From a virus, in IMG/VR virus record IMGVR_UViG_3300025168_012022, positions 1 through 24,718 of that record: 24,718 nucleotides of DNA, one strand, 5' to 3'. The translations under genes and the position numbers were made by a program. A model generated the notes under the pieces. The model worked only from the letters and a program-made list of their open reading frames with translations. It was not told the origin of the DNA and made no database searches. This document shows, piece by piece, positions 1-9,200 of this stretch (position 1 is the stretch's first letter; every line of letters starts with the position of its first letter).

Positions 1-267
1 GATGATATAATAATATAAGAATTATTGTCTTCAATTATTTACCATTTTATTTTCGCACCATAAGCAGAGCATAATATAAATATTAATTTAATTTTTTTAA
101 GAGCATAAATTCTTAAAAAAGTTATTATTTTATTTTTGTCTTCCTTACCTATTATGGTGTGATAATTTAAAATTTATTTTTTAAAATTAAGACCATAATT
201 TAGTGTTGATTTTGCAGTAATCTTCTTGAAATTTTATTTTAATTTTTAGAGCATATTAGAAGCCATA
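1..267. repeat. Left terminal inverted repeat (267 bp)
   Basis: Every base from 1 to 267 pairs with the reverse complement of 24452-24718; base 268 is the first mismatch. The repeat is extremely AT-rich and begins GATGAT, a directly repeated trinucleotide. The 8-mer AGAGCATA occurs three times, at 66-73, 100-107 and 248-255. Long perfect TIRs with a repeated terminal trinucleotide are typical of linear genomes that replicate by protein priming, which fits the polymerase gene at 780-4220. The last codons and stop of the first leftward gene (256-267) lie inside the repeat. Apart from that I see no gene in it. Confidence 0.98.
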
Positions 268-669
268 TTTTTGTTTCATCGCCCACTTTTGTTCTCGCCT
301 TTTCTTTCTCAATAAACTATAGAATAGTGCATTATATCTTTTTGCAAGAATTTCATATCTCGCACACCACGCTAAATCATTTTCATCAATAAATTTTTGA
401 TGAAGTTTTTTTGATTTAAATTTACTGAAGGCAAAATCATAATAATCATCACCATCAGTATCTTGTTTAATAACAAATTCAGCATATCTAATATCATCAT
501 CACCGAAGTCCATTTTATTAGGAACATAAACATCTTGTCTAAATTTCTTTCCAAAGATGATTTGGTATTTTTCAATAAAGTATTGTTTCTTCATATCCGT
601 AGATAAGGTTTTAAAAGCAGTTGAACCCATAAGGTCGCAAAAAGAGGTAGAGACATTTTGACTATTCAT
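256..669 (-). CDS. Unknown 137-aa early protein next to the left TIR
   Basis: I do not recognise this protein and assign no function. It is soluble-looking, with no signal peptide or membrane segment. The middle is acidic (DFGDDD near residue 55 and DTDGDDYYDF near residue 72), and the C-terminal 35 residues are strongly basic and probably helical (LLRKKRREQKW), so nucleic-acid contact is possible. The start at 669 is supported by a full early-type promoter 1-46 nt upstream. The stop codon and last three sense codons lie inside the left TIR, so its 3' end is tied to the terminal repeat. Its early promoter and end position resemble those of the RING gene at the other end, suggesting an early accessory or host-interaction role (inference). 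Confidence 0.75.
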   Translation of the reverse strand: MNSQNVSTSFCDLMGSTAFKTLSTDMKKQYFIEKYQIIFGKKFRQDVYVPNKMDFGDDDIRYAEFVIKQDTDGDDYYDFAFSKFKSKKLHQKFIDENDLAWCARYEILAKRYNALFYSLLRKKRREQKWAMKQKYGF

Positions 670-779
670 CGTATTATAATATATATATAGACAATTATTT
701 TTGGATTTGAACGCATTTATTCCTAAACATTCTCCATATATATATTTTATTCCTAAACTTCCTAAAGTTCCTAAAGTAT
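670..779 (-). promoter_or_regulatory. Early promoter A with four TTTAGGA repeats
   Basis: Read leftward, this 110-bp gap contains TGCGTTCAAATCCAAAAA (698-715), then TCTAT and a TATTATAA stretch, with the ATG 46 nt after the start of the TGCGTT box. Upstream of the box are four TTTAGGA copies (reverse complements at 721-727, 751-757, 760-766 and 769-775). One belongs to a longer unit, GGAGAATGTTTAGGA preceded by TATATAT (about 720-744), also present twice in front of the RING gene at the other end of the genome. The gap fills the whole space between this gene and the polymerase stop. Confidence 0.8.
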
Positions 780-3700
780 TTAGAATTTTAATGTTCTCTT
801 AAAATCCTTCATACTCTCAATCGTCATATCTTTATGAAATTTAAAGTTGCATCTTTTACCTCCACATAACAAGTCAAACTCTATTGCTTCACCATCATAT
901 AAATCTTGATACAATTCTAATAGTGATTGTCCTCGTTGCTCTGCTGTATATAGAATTGTTGCATTAGGAACACCCTTCATTCTTATATGATAATCAGTAA
1001 TAATATTACCATCAGCATCTTCAGATTGTAATTCATCTAAATAACATTTCTTACCTAAAAAGATACTATTGATTGCTTTAATATCTTTAACAGCACCTTT
1101 AAGGTCAAAATCAATATGGAACTGACCGAGTTGCTTACCTGTTAAGATACGATGATATTTTTCTTGAAATTTCTTCTCAAGCACTTCAACATCATCATAA
1201 TCAATATGCATACTATCTGTATCCTGATAATAAATTTTCAAGTCATTATCTTCAGCCAAACACATAACTTCATTCATAATTCTTTTACTCATACTTAATA
1301 TTTCTACACCTACAGGAGCATTATTAAAATGTTCGTTGATAGGTTTTAAGACCTTAACAACCCACTTATCACAATCATATAATTGTTGATATTCAATAAT
1401 ACTATTATAATTTTTTTGAATGAATTTGTCTTTATCTTCAGTAGTGTTTATTACCTTTTCATCTGTCTTAATAGGTTTTAGTATTGATTTACCATAAGAA
1501 GCATTCATAATTAATTTATATACAAGTTGTATTGGATTTTTTTCTGCTTTTTTCTTAAGTCGTTCATTAAACATACCACTCATCGTAGGAAATATTTTAT
1601 TATTACGACCATCATTATAGTAGTATCCTCTGATAATATCAAACTCTATATCCATAAACTCAATCCAATCTTCAAGTGTAGTTCTATCAACATAAAATTC
1701 TTTTCCCACTACATCATTATCAAATACTCTAACACCAGCATCATTCATAGCACTAATTAAACTAAAGTGTCTCGGTTTATGTATTGCGTTTATTTTTATT
1801 TTTATAAAATAACCATCTTGTTGTTGTAAGAATGAATAAGTTAAATCTTTTAACACCTTCGGCTTACCTAATAAGAAGCCACCTGTTTCACTTCCTAACC
1901 TTACACAAGCCGAAGGATATAATGAGACACCATCATAGTCAGCGACATTACAATTTTGTAGATTAAATTTTTTATTATCTCTACACATAGTTCTACCTCC
2001 AACTACACACTTTTGTATAAACATACGAGGAACACCTGCTAATTGATATACACCATCATAACAACCTGACTTTAATAAGACCTTATTTGCTAATGAAGCA
2101 ATAGTCCAAACAAAATTAATATCTATATTAAATGCTTCAAGCAACCAACCTCTAAAAATTAAATATCCTTTCTTTAAAACACTTACATCAAGACGACAAT
2201 AAATTTCACTATATTTTATTATATCAAACATATCTACATCACCAACTACATATTTACAATTCCATTTATTAATATTCTCTACTAATTGATTGTATTCATC
2301 TTCATTTTTTAAATGTTCTTTTGCGTCTATTATCTTGCAGTATTTCTTTTTAATATTAGATTGAGTATATAATGTATAAGGCATTACTTCCTTACTAATA
2401 GGTAAGTTAAAACATTTACCAAATCCTTTCAACGGCATACTAATCAACTTATAACTATCTTTTATTTCAATCTCTACATTACTACCTGTTCGTTGATTAC
2501 AATAGAAAGCATTAGCATTCATCAAGCCACTACCTTTAGTAATCTGTTTAATATTATATAAATATTTTACTAAAAATCTATAATCATATCCAGCATTATG
2601 AGCGATTAATAAAACCTTATCATCTTCAATACTATCTAAAAATTTCTTACCACAATTATACTTACAAGTTCCTTTATAATGTATAACAACTCCACTACCA
2701 TCTTTTACATCTCGTCTATAATAGTCATTTAAAAATGTTTTCTTATTACCTGCTTCATCTTCACTACAACACATAAATGGTAAATGTCTTTTACTATTCG
2801 GGTCAGTTTCAAAATCAAACCATATTATCGGTTTCTTTAATTTTTCTCGTTTCCATTTTTCTTTCTCTTCGTCCCATTCGTTTTCTTTACAACAACCTTC
2901 CTCATCATACTCAAGCACTTCATTATCAATTACCTTATCATAAAACTGCGTTTTTAAAATACTTAAACTCATCTCAATAGGAACTAAATGAGTTTCTTTA
3001 TTTGCTTGTAAGAACTTAACAAGATTATAACTATTTATAAATCTATCATATTTTTTATGATTGTATTTATCAATAATACAATTCCAGTTCTCACCATTAT
3101 CTTCAACATCAAAAATATTTTTAAGAGCATATTTGGTAATAGGAACTTCATCAACTATGAAATAATGATTATCAACTAATCCTATAGTATAATCTTCAAC
3201 ACCCATATAATCCTTACCATATTCGTAATGACTATGATTATTATCATTTCGTTTTACGAGTATATGAATTTTTAATAATTCACATATCATTTTTATCTTA
3301 CACATAGGAATTGACCTATTAAATACAAAACTTTTTAATCTTGCAACTTTAACATCACTCATTCCACCTTCTTTTAATGCTCTTATCAAGCAGTTTTCTT
3401 CTAATAATTTTACATAAGCATCATCTTCAATATCACTTCTAAAAATACCATATTTATTTAAATCAAGATTTTTAAATTTATGATGATATTTAAAGAATGA
3501 ACCATTAGGATTTTGTAATGGATTACCATCTATATCCAAATCAGTAAAATCTTGTTTTATTACCATAATTTCAGGAAAATAATTTAAATTAACTAAAAAT
3601 TCTCTATCTGAACCTTCAATACTTTCTATTTCTTGTTGTATCACACTATTAGCAACACCCATTAAACTTTCTATTCGGTTTGTTAAGGTATTAATATTAG

Positions 3701-4220
3701 TATCATTTAAAGTATAAAATGCTTTACCAGCACTTAAAATAACTTCATCACCAGCAAAAACTTCTATTACAAGTTTAAGAGTTCTAATCACACCTAATTG
3801 AGATGTTGAAAATCCTTCTTGTCGTTTAGTATTATCTAATTTAAAGGTAATCATTTTATTTTTTTCTGTTTGTTCGTTTGCTTCTGCTGTAATTAAAGAA
3901 GGAGGGGTAATTCTTTTCTTTAAATAACCACCACTCGTTCTAATGTAAGGGGTATTAAATGTAGATAATACTCCTTTTCTCATTAATGATTTATGAAAAC
4001 GAGATAAGTATCTAATTTTTCTTGTTTTTATACTACCATTTTTAGCAATCCAAAGTATTTCTACCTGTTTATATAGTTTATCAACAGCAATAAGGTCATA
4101 TTCCAAATCAGGGTCTTCAATTAAAAAACCTTCAATAACATTATCAAGTGTAGGTTTGTCTCGGGGCATCTTAATATTAGATGAGATATTTAAATTTCCT
4201 GAATTTCCTAAAGAACTCAT
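780..4220 (-). CDS. polB: Protein-primed family B DNA polymerase
   Basis: Replicative DNA polymerase, 1146 aa. The 3'-5' exonuclease motifs are complete: DFE at 469-471 (Exo I), AHNAGYD ending at D546 (Exo II), and YCRLD ending at D678 (Exo III). The polymerase motifs are complete too: YDGVSLYP with D763 (A), KLIMNASYGK around N906 (B), and YYQDTDS with D1000 and D1002 (C). Wide spacing between Exo III and motif A fits the TPR-type insertions of protein-primed enzymes, as do the genome's TIRs. The first 450 residues are an extra N-terminal region, as in polinton and virophage polymerases; its NCLIRAL (C277) and DNHYF (H352) segments resemble an OTU-like cysteine protease. An in-frame ATG 72 nt further upstream exists, but it would place the early promoter TATA/TCTAT segment inside the coding region, so I chose 4220. 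No separate terminal-protein gene is evident. Confidence 0.95.
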   Translation of the reverse strand: MSSLGNSGNLNISSNIKMPRDKPTLDNVIEGFLIEDPDLEYDLIAVDKLYKQVEILWIAKNGSIKTRKIRYLSRFHKSLMRKGVLSTFNTPYIRTSGGYLKKRITPPSLITAEANEQTEKNKMITFKLDNTKRQEGFSTSQLGVIRTLKLVIEVFAGDEVILSAGKAFYTLNDTNINTLTNRIESLMGVANSVIQQEIESIEGSDREFLVNLNYFPEIMVIKQDFTDLDIDGNPLQNPNGSFFKYHHKFKNLDLNKYGIFRSDIEDDAYVKLLEENCLIRALKEGGMSDVKVARLKSFVFNRSIPMCKIKMICELLKIHILVKRNDNNHSHYEYGKDYMGVEDYTIGLVDNHYFIVDEVPITKYALKNIFDVEDNGENWNCIIDKYNHKKYDRFINSYNLVKFLQANKETHLVPIEMSLSILKTQFYDKVIDNEVLEYDEEGCCKENEWDEEKEKWKREKLKKPIIWFDFETDPNSKRHLPFMCCSEDEAGNKKTFLNDYYRRDVKDGSGVVIHYKGTCKYNCGKKFLDSIEDDKVLLIAHNAGYDYRFLVKYLYNIKQITKGSGLMNANAFYCNQRTGSNVEIEIKDSYKLISMPLKGFGKCFNLPISKEVMPYTLYTQSNIKKKYCKIIDAKEHLKNEDEYNQLVENINKWNCKYVVGDVDMFDIIKYSEIYCRLDVSVLKKGYLIFRGWLLEAFNIDINFVWTIASLANKVLLKSGCYDGVYQLAGVPRMFIQKCVVGGRTMCRDNKKFNLQNCNVADYDGVSLYPSACVRLGSETGGFLLGKPKVLKDLTYSFLQQQDGYFIKIKINAIHKPRHFSLISAMNDAGVRVFDNDVVGKEFYVDRTTLEDWIEFMDIEFDIIRGYYYNDGRNNKIFPTMSGMFNERLKKKAEKNPIQLVYKLIMNASYGKSILKPIKTDEKVINTTEDKDKFIQKNYNSIIEYQQLYDCDKWVVKVLKPINEHFNNAPVGVEILSMSKRIMNEVMCLAEDNDLKIYYQDTDSMHIDYDDVEVLEKKFQEKYHRILTGKQLGQFHIDFDLKGAVKDIKAINSIFLGKKCYLDELQSEDADGNIITDYHIRMKGVPNATILYTAEQRGQSLLELYQDLYDGEAIEFDLLCGGKRCNFKFHKDMTIESMKDFKRTLKF

Positions 4221-4335
4221 ATTATATACTCTATATAGAGAAAATAATTTGAGAATAAACGCAATATATATATTATTCCTAAACAATTCCAAATATTCCT
4301 AAATATATAAATATTTTCTATATATTTAGTTTTTC
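4221..4335 (-). promoter_or_regulatory. Early promoter B of the DNA polymerase
   Basis: Leftward reading gives TGCGTTTATTCTCAAATTA (box starting at 4263), then TCTCTATATAGAG and TATAAT just before the ATG at 4220, 41 nt from box start to ATG. Three TTTAGGA copies lie upstream (reverse complements at 4277-4283, 4297-4303 and 4334-4340). The last overlaps the methyltransferase stop codon. The A-tract after the box is weaker than in the other four members. Confidence 0.72.
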
Positions 4336-5175
4336 CTAAAGCAATCGTTTTTTCGCAATATCATAATGATTTTTATTCAACTCTATACCTATGAATTCCC
4401 TTCCTAAAGTTTTACAAGCAACACCACAACTACCACTACCCATAGTCATATCTAAACAAGTATCTCCTTTATTACTAAAGTATTTTAATAAAAATTCTAA
4501 AATAAACTGCGGTTTTTCTGTAATATTTTTAATTAATTTTTTATTTCTTACTACATATTCGTTTAATACATTTGTAGGTAATACAGGGTCATATACAGCA
4601 GATTGACTATGATACATATCATCTTTTCCTATAATTAAATTAGATTGAACTACATTTGTAGGTAAAGCAGGTTCATATTGTCTATTACCAATACCAGTAT
4701 ATTTCCTTCCATTCATAATATTATTACCTTTATAAGGTTTAGGTTTAATTTTTTTAATTCGTTTTTCCTGCGTAGGTTTAACTATTTTTTTATGATATTC
4801 TTCAAAATTATAAACAGGTTGTTTTCTATAAAATATAAAAACATATTCAGTCGCCTTACCTAATCTCTTGCGAGAAAGTAAAGGAGTTGTTGTTCTTTTC
4901 TTATTCCAAACTATTTCATATTTAAAATATTTAGGGCAAGAATTAATTAATTCAACACCAAATTTCATATCACCAAACATAAATACTGGAGCAGTTTCTT
5001 TACAAACTCTCCATATTTGTTTCCATAATTTTTTTAAATCTATTGGATTATCCCACCCGTCTTTTCCTGCAAGATGAGCGAACCTACCATAAGGTAAATC
5101 TGCTATTACAATATCAACACTATTATCACTTAAATCTTTCATCTTTTCTAAACAATCTCCATTAATTAGTTTCAT
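4336..5175 (-). CDS. Beta-class DNA methyltransferase (N6-adenine or N4-cytosine)
   Basis: S-adenosylmethionine-dependent DNA methyltransferase of 279 aa. The catalytic motif IV is DLPYG at 26-30 (a D-P-P-Y variant) near the N-terminus. The SAM-binding motif I is DMTMGSGSCG around 242-251 near the C-terminus, followed by GIELN. The order IV...I is that of beta-class amino-methyltransferases. The middle, about 105-220, would be the target-recognition part, and contains a repeated element (YEPALPTNV and YDPVLPTNV). Base specificity cannot be told from sequence. There is no adjacent restriction enzyme, so it may be an orphan enzyme that protects viral DNA; the nuclease-like protein at 18280 is a distant candidate partner. 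It lies directly behind the polymerase's regulatory gap and diverges from the gene at 5226 across 50 bp. Confidence 0.9.
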   Translation of the reverse strand: MKLINGDCLEKMKDLSDNSVDIVIADLPYGRFAHLAGKDGWDNPIDLKKLWKQIWRVCKETAPVFMFGDMKFGVELINSCPKYFKYEIVWNKKRTTTPLLSRKRLGKATEYVFIFYRKQPVYNFEEYHKKIVKPTQEKRIKKIKPKPYKGNNIMNGRKYTGIGNRQYEPALPTNVVQSNLIIGKDDMYHSQSAVYDPVLPTNVLNEYVVRNKKLIKNITEKPQFILEFLLKYFSNKGDTCLDMTMGSGSCGVACKTLGREFIGIELNKNHYDIAKKRLL

Positions 5176-5225
5176 ATATATGTATCCGATATTTTAATTT
5201 AATTTTTTATACTCATTAATAGTAT

Positions 5226-5504
5226 ATGAGTTATACCATTACTAAATATACAAGAGACCGAGCGAAAGCATTAGGAGTTGTAGTTAAGAGAAGCACTAAC
5301 AAGAAAAAGAAATTAGATGTATTTAAGGACAAAAAGAAGATTGCGTCAGTTGGAGCAATTGGATATTCTGATTACCCTACATACACCAAAACAAAAGGAA
5401 AAGTATATGCTGATAAAAGAAGAGCAGCATATAAAAAAAGACATCAAAAAGATAGAATGAAAAAAGGAAGTAATGGATATTATGCTGATAAACTCTTATG
5501 GTAA
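5226..5504 (+). CDS. Small conserved viral protein (DUF5754-like)
   Basis: A 92-aa, highly basic protein. The N-terminus (MSYTITKYTRDRAKALGVVV, then a Lys-rich patch and DVFKDKKKIASVGAIGYSDYPTY) and the ending (ADKLLW) match my memory of a small uncharacterised family in large algal DNA viruses, which I believe is DUF5754; the family name is from memory. Its function is not known to me. Aromatic and glycine residues (GYSDYPTY, GYYADKLLW) suggest a compact fold, and the net charge suggests nucleic-acid or virion association. It is the only rightward gene in the left arm, and its stop abuts the stop of the convergent 1231-aa gene with no spacer. Confidence 0.82.
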   Translation: MSYTITKYTRDRAKALGVVVKRSTNKKKKLDVFKDKKKIASVGAIGYSDYPTYTKTKGKVYADKRRAAYKKRHQKDRMKKGSNGYYADKLLW

Positions 5505-8500
5505 TTAGGTAAGAGAAAATACTGAAGGCATAGCAGTATCATCGTTTCTTGCTCTATCCTTTTTGGCTTTATCTGTAAAGTCATCGGGTTTCTTTTTATC
5601 AGGTAAAACTTTGGGGGCTTCAAACATAGGTATTCTTTTTTGAATTTTATAAACTATTGAAGTTCTATCATTAACATCAGCAGGAGTTAAATCAGGATTT
5701 AAAATTTGCGTATTAATACCACTTATAACATACTCTTGAGTTGCTGTAAAAGTATAATCAGTAGCAAAACTAAAAGCAAAATCTCCTGATGTATATGCTC
5801 TATTACATATTGCTACTATATTAGATGTAGAACCAGCATTTTCACTATGAAATTCTATACCTCCTATGATGTCGCTATGTATTAACCAAAAAGGAAATAC
5901 AAGTTTTTGAGGTAAATTAGTTGCATAAATAATAGCACTTTCACTTGAAGAATTACGATTAGGAAAACCATTTAAGAAGTTAAGAGAAAAATTAGGATTA
6001 CCATCAGCATTATAATCAAAATTTAAAGCCATAGCAGTATCAATCAAACTATTAGTGGTAAGAGGAGATGGATAGAATTGAGGATACGCTGATGGTATTC
6101 CATTAGAATAATATTTACTATTAAACATACATTCACTAAAACCAAACTCGTTGAATAGATAATTATATTCAAAACCAAATCTATCTAATAAACTACCTTT
6201 ATAAGCAGCATCTCGCTGACTTTTAGTTAAAGTTTTTAGATATGTAATTGGAGGAGAATTCAAAATATTGTTATGAGATGTCGGATAAAGTCCAACATCT
6301 TGTAATCCTATACCACTTACAGCACCAGTAAATTCAAAATAAGGAATATATTTTGTTAAAGCAGTTTTATCCTTATTAGCAGGATTTAGAAAATGATTTA
6401 TTGTTTTATTAAATTCATTAACCGCTACAGAGCCACTTGGATTAGGTTGTCCGTTAGGATTAGTAGATGTAGCCAAATAACCATTACCAGTATATTTCTT
6501 CCAATGCAAATCTTGAAACCCAAACCTTCCCCTTCCAGGTTCAAATAAAAATAAAGCATTAGGAGAACCAACTTGAATATCATCAATCCAATCAGCAGGT
6601 TCAACTGATACAGCAGGGTCATAAACAGCAGGATTAGCAGCGGTTAAATCTGCGACTACTACTTGAGTATTAGGATTTAATAATTGAACGCAACTATTAT
6701 TCATCTGCGTCATACCTAAATCTACTAACATATAATTACCAGCCCGTATAGGAACAGCAGGAGCAGTAGGAACAGGTAGTTCTTTAGAATTCATTACCAA
6801 ACCAATAACATATTCATCAGCAACATCACCAACATCAGTAGGCAACAAAGCAGTAGTAGTAGTAGTTGTAGTAGTTGAAGGAATTTCAGGAATTTCAGGA
6901 GAACCTGCTGTAAAAATTTCAGGAGCAACCAAAATTTCCCACCCTGTATCAGTTGAAGAACCATCTGACTTAAAGTAAAAACGAACATAACGAGTATTTA
7001 TTTTATACCAAGTATTCAACCAAGATGAATTATTATTTCCTTTCATATCATTTGTTCCATCATCACCACTTTCAGTAGGAACAACCCAACCTCCGCCAGT
7101 TCCATAACCACCATTAGAAGCAACATAACTATTTCCTAATCCACTTGATACGCCAGTTGAAGCACTTTGATATAATTTTGGAGATAAAGTCGGCGACTTC
7201 GTATCATTAAGAAGACCTGATGATGAATTTAAATCAGATGTAGAATTTGATGCAGTAATATATAATCTATCATAATGAGAAAATGATGATGCTTCAAAAG
7301 CATAAGTTTTAAAATTAACCCACACCGCATTTCCAGCACCAGCATCAAAAGTAATATGACGAAAATGACTTGTTGAATAATTATTAGGAGTTCCACCATC
7401 ATCAGTAAATTGTTTAGCACCACCATTTAAGGTAAGAGGAATTACATTATTAGCAACATCAAAATCACTTACCAAAGAAACAGCACCATCATTACTAATT
7501 TCACTATTTTGTAAATCAAAACTATCAGGAACAGCAGGAACAGCAGGAACAGCAGGAACAATAGTAGTTGTTGTTGTAGTTTGTAATGAAGTAGCAATAC
7601 CTTCATCTTTACCTCCTATCTTAACCGCTGTAATATTCATATTAAAAAATTTTGCTACTTCATAAGGTCTTAAATTTCCTACACCTGAAACAACTATATC
7701 AGGAGCATCAGCATCACCCAAAGATGTTTTATATGGTCTATCAGTATTAACTGAAATAGCAGGGGTATAATTACCATATAATCTTGATTTACCTAAATAT
7801 CTTTTATCCCATAAATCCTGTTGAAAATATGTATTTAAACTTTCAATATTAGTATTAGGAGGAGGAGTTGCTCCAGCAGGTAAAGGAGCAGCAAGAGTAG
7901 GAATAGGAACAGCAGCAGCATTCCAAGAAGCAGGAGACCATAAACCTTGTTGAATATTATCAACAGAAGTAGGTATAAGGTAATCATTAGTTCTTCCTGA
8001 CCTTAAACTCCATCTCATTTTAGATTGAACTCCAGGAGTTTGTTTTACATATTCATCACTATTAGAAAATCCTCCACCTGCTTGATAAGTAGATTGAGAA
8101 TAAATAAATTTCTGCAACATTTCAATATTTCCTGCGTTCCATTCTAAATTTAGAGGAATAACATAACCATCATTCCATATATTTTGAGTTCCAGTAGCAT
8201 TAGTTTCTAAATCATATAAATTATAAACTTGTCTTTGGTCGGGGACTTGCTGTTGATTTTCTAAATTAGTAATAGGTTGTATAACTTTTCTACCTAATTC
8301 AGGAGATAGTATAGTAGGTTTCGCAGCATTAATCAAGCGAGTTCCATATTTCCAAAGATAAGGATTTTGAGTTGCTATACCACTATATAATCTTTCAGGA
8401 TTAGCAAAACTACCATTTGTAAAATTAACTGGACGAGTTTGTATAATACCATTAGTAGATGATATAGATGCTTGAGTATTTTTATTATCAATATTATCAA

Positions 8501-9200
8501 CACTATTACTATCATTTGCGGTTTCAATAGGAGGAGGAGGTATAGGAGGATTTGCTCTTGTATTTATCAAAGATGCAGCACTATGTAAGTCAATACTTTT
8601 TAAATCTTCAGTTATTTTACCAGCAAGATTACCAGGATTATCATAACCTATATCTACTTCAATAGGAACTTCCGCTTCTATAAAATCCCACCAACTATCA
8701 CCAGGATATTTAGAACCACTTACATTAGAACCCTCTACATAATCCAATAAATAATATCTTCTACCTGATTGTTTTGCTATAATATCAGGGGCTTCCCAAC
8801 GAGGACATACTAATTGAAACCTTATATCAGTAGGAGTTCCATTAAAATAACCATAACCTTGTCTAAAAGGGGCGGTATTTATTCCTAATTGTATATTACC
8901 CATATCACCACCACCAGTAGTAATAGTTAAAGGCATAGCACAAGTGAATTCATAATTATGATGAATATAAAATGCTGTCTTTAAAGCAAAACGATTAGTT
9001 GAATAATTATAATTTAATTGTTGAGATGGTATTTCTATAATATTTGAACCAACCCCTATAGAATTGACTGCTATTTGCTCTACTGAAATTTCATCTCCAA
9101 CATCTATTTTAATACCATTAGCAACTCTACATAAAAATCGCCCATTCTCATCTGATACTTCTGCTTTCTCTTTAGAACAATTTACCAAGATTGTATTCAT
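5505..9200 (-). CDS. Giant virion surface/vertex protein with a CUB-like domain cassette
   Basis: A 1231-aa, beta-rich, Asn/Thr/Pro/Gly-rich protein with few Cys, no signal peptide and no membrane segment, in line with a structural or fibre-like virion protein. Residues about 547-775 form a separate unit flanked by TTTTTT-IVPAVPAVPAVP (from 541) and PEIPEIPS-TTTTTTTT (776-783), which read as flexible linkers. Inside, DRLYIT and then VRFYFKSDGSSTDTGW resemble the ending of CUB domains, which usually bind sugars or proteins. The N-terminal 60 residues and the C-terminal 100 (ending before a charged tail rich in K, D and R) have the same strand pattern as the 741-aa protein at 15720, suggesting a common capsid-anchoring core (inference). 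TATTATATAA touches the ATG, and the gene sits next to the capsid cluster. Receptor binding is a reasonable guess, not shown. Confidence 0.8.
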   Translation of the reverse strand: MNTILVNCSKEKAEVSDENGRFLCRVANGIKIDVGDEISVEQIAVNSIGVGSNIIEIPSQQLNYNYSTNRFALKTAFYIHHNYEFTCAMPLTITTGGGDMGNIQLGINTAPFRQGYGYFNGTPTDIRFQLVCPRWEAPDIIAKQSGRRYYLLDYVEGSNVSGSKYPGDSWWDFIEAEVPIEVDIGYDNPGNLAGKITEDLKSIDLHSAASLINTRANPPIPPPPIETANDSNSVDNIDNKNTQASISSTNGIIQTRPVNFTNGSFANPERLYSGIATQNPYLWKYGTRLINAAKPTILSPELGRKVIQPITNLENQQQVPDQRQVYNLYDLETNATGTQNIWNDGYVIPLNLEWNAGNIEMLQKFIYSQSTYQAGGGFSNSDEYVKQTPGVQSKMRWSLRSGRTNDYLIPTSVDNIQQGLWSPASWNAAAVPIPTLAAPLPAGATPPPNTNIESLNTYFQQDLWDKRYLGKSRLYGNYTPAISVNTDRPYKTSLGDADAPDIVVSGVGNLRPYEVAKFFNMNITAVKIGGKDEGIATSLQTTTTTTIVPAVPAVPAVPDSFDLQNSEISNDGAVSLVSDFDVANNVIPLTLNGGAKQFTDDGGTPNNYSTSHFRHITFDAGAGNAVWVNFKTYAFEASSFSHYDRLYITASNSTSDLNSSSGLLNDTKSPTLSPKLYQSASTGVSSGLGNSYVASNGGYGTGGGWVVPTESGDDGTNDMKGNNNSSWLNTWYKINTRYVRFYFKSDGSSTDTGWEILVAPEIFTAGSPEIPEIPSTTTTTTTTALLPTDVGDVADEYVIGLVMNSKELPVPTAPAVPIRAGNYMLVDLGMTQMNNSCVQLLNPNTQVVVADLTAANPAVYDPAVSVEPADWIDDIQVGSPNALFLFEPGRGRFGFQDLHWKKYTGNGYLATSTNPNGQPNPSGSVAVNEFNKTINHFLNPANKDKTALTKYIPYFEFTGAVSGIGLQDVGLYPTSHNNILNSPPITYLKTLTKSQRDAAYKGSLLDRFGFEYNYLFNEFGFSECMFNSKYYSNGIPSAYPQFYPSPLTTNSLIDTAMALNFDYNADGNPNFSLNFLNGFPNRNSSSESAIIYATNLPQKLVFPFWLIHSDIIGGIEFHSENAGSTSNIVAICNRAYTSGDFAFSFATDYTFTATQEYVISGINTQILNPDLTPADVNDRTSIVYKIQKRIPMFEAPKVLPDKKKPDDFTDKAKKDRARNDDTAMPSVFSLT

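Noticed and set aside
4221-4292. 24-residue N-terminal extension of the polymerase
   Set aside because: It would put the conserved TCTAT/TATA segment and early box inside coding sequence, and 4220 matches the usual ATG spacing.
6425-7426. Leucine-rich leftward frames within the 1231-aa gene
   Set aside because: They are shifted-frame readings of the large virion protein, with composition produced by its repeats.
7527-7560. Short tandem repeat as a possible CRISPR or microsatellite array
   Set aside because: It is three to four copies of a 9-bp coding repeat (VPA) inside a linker, with no spacers.
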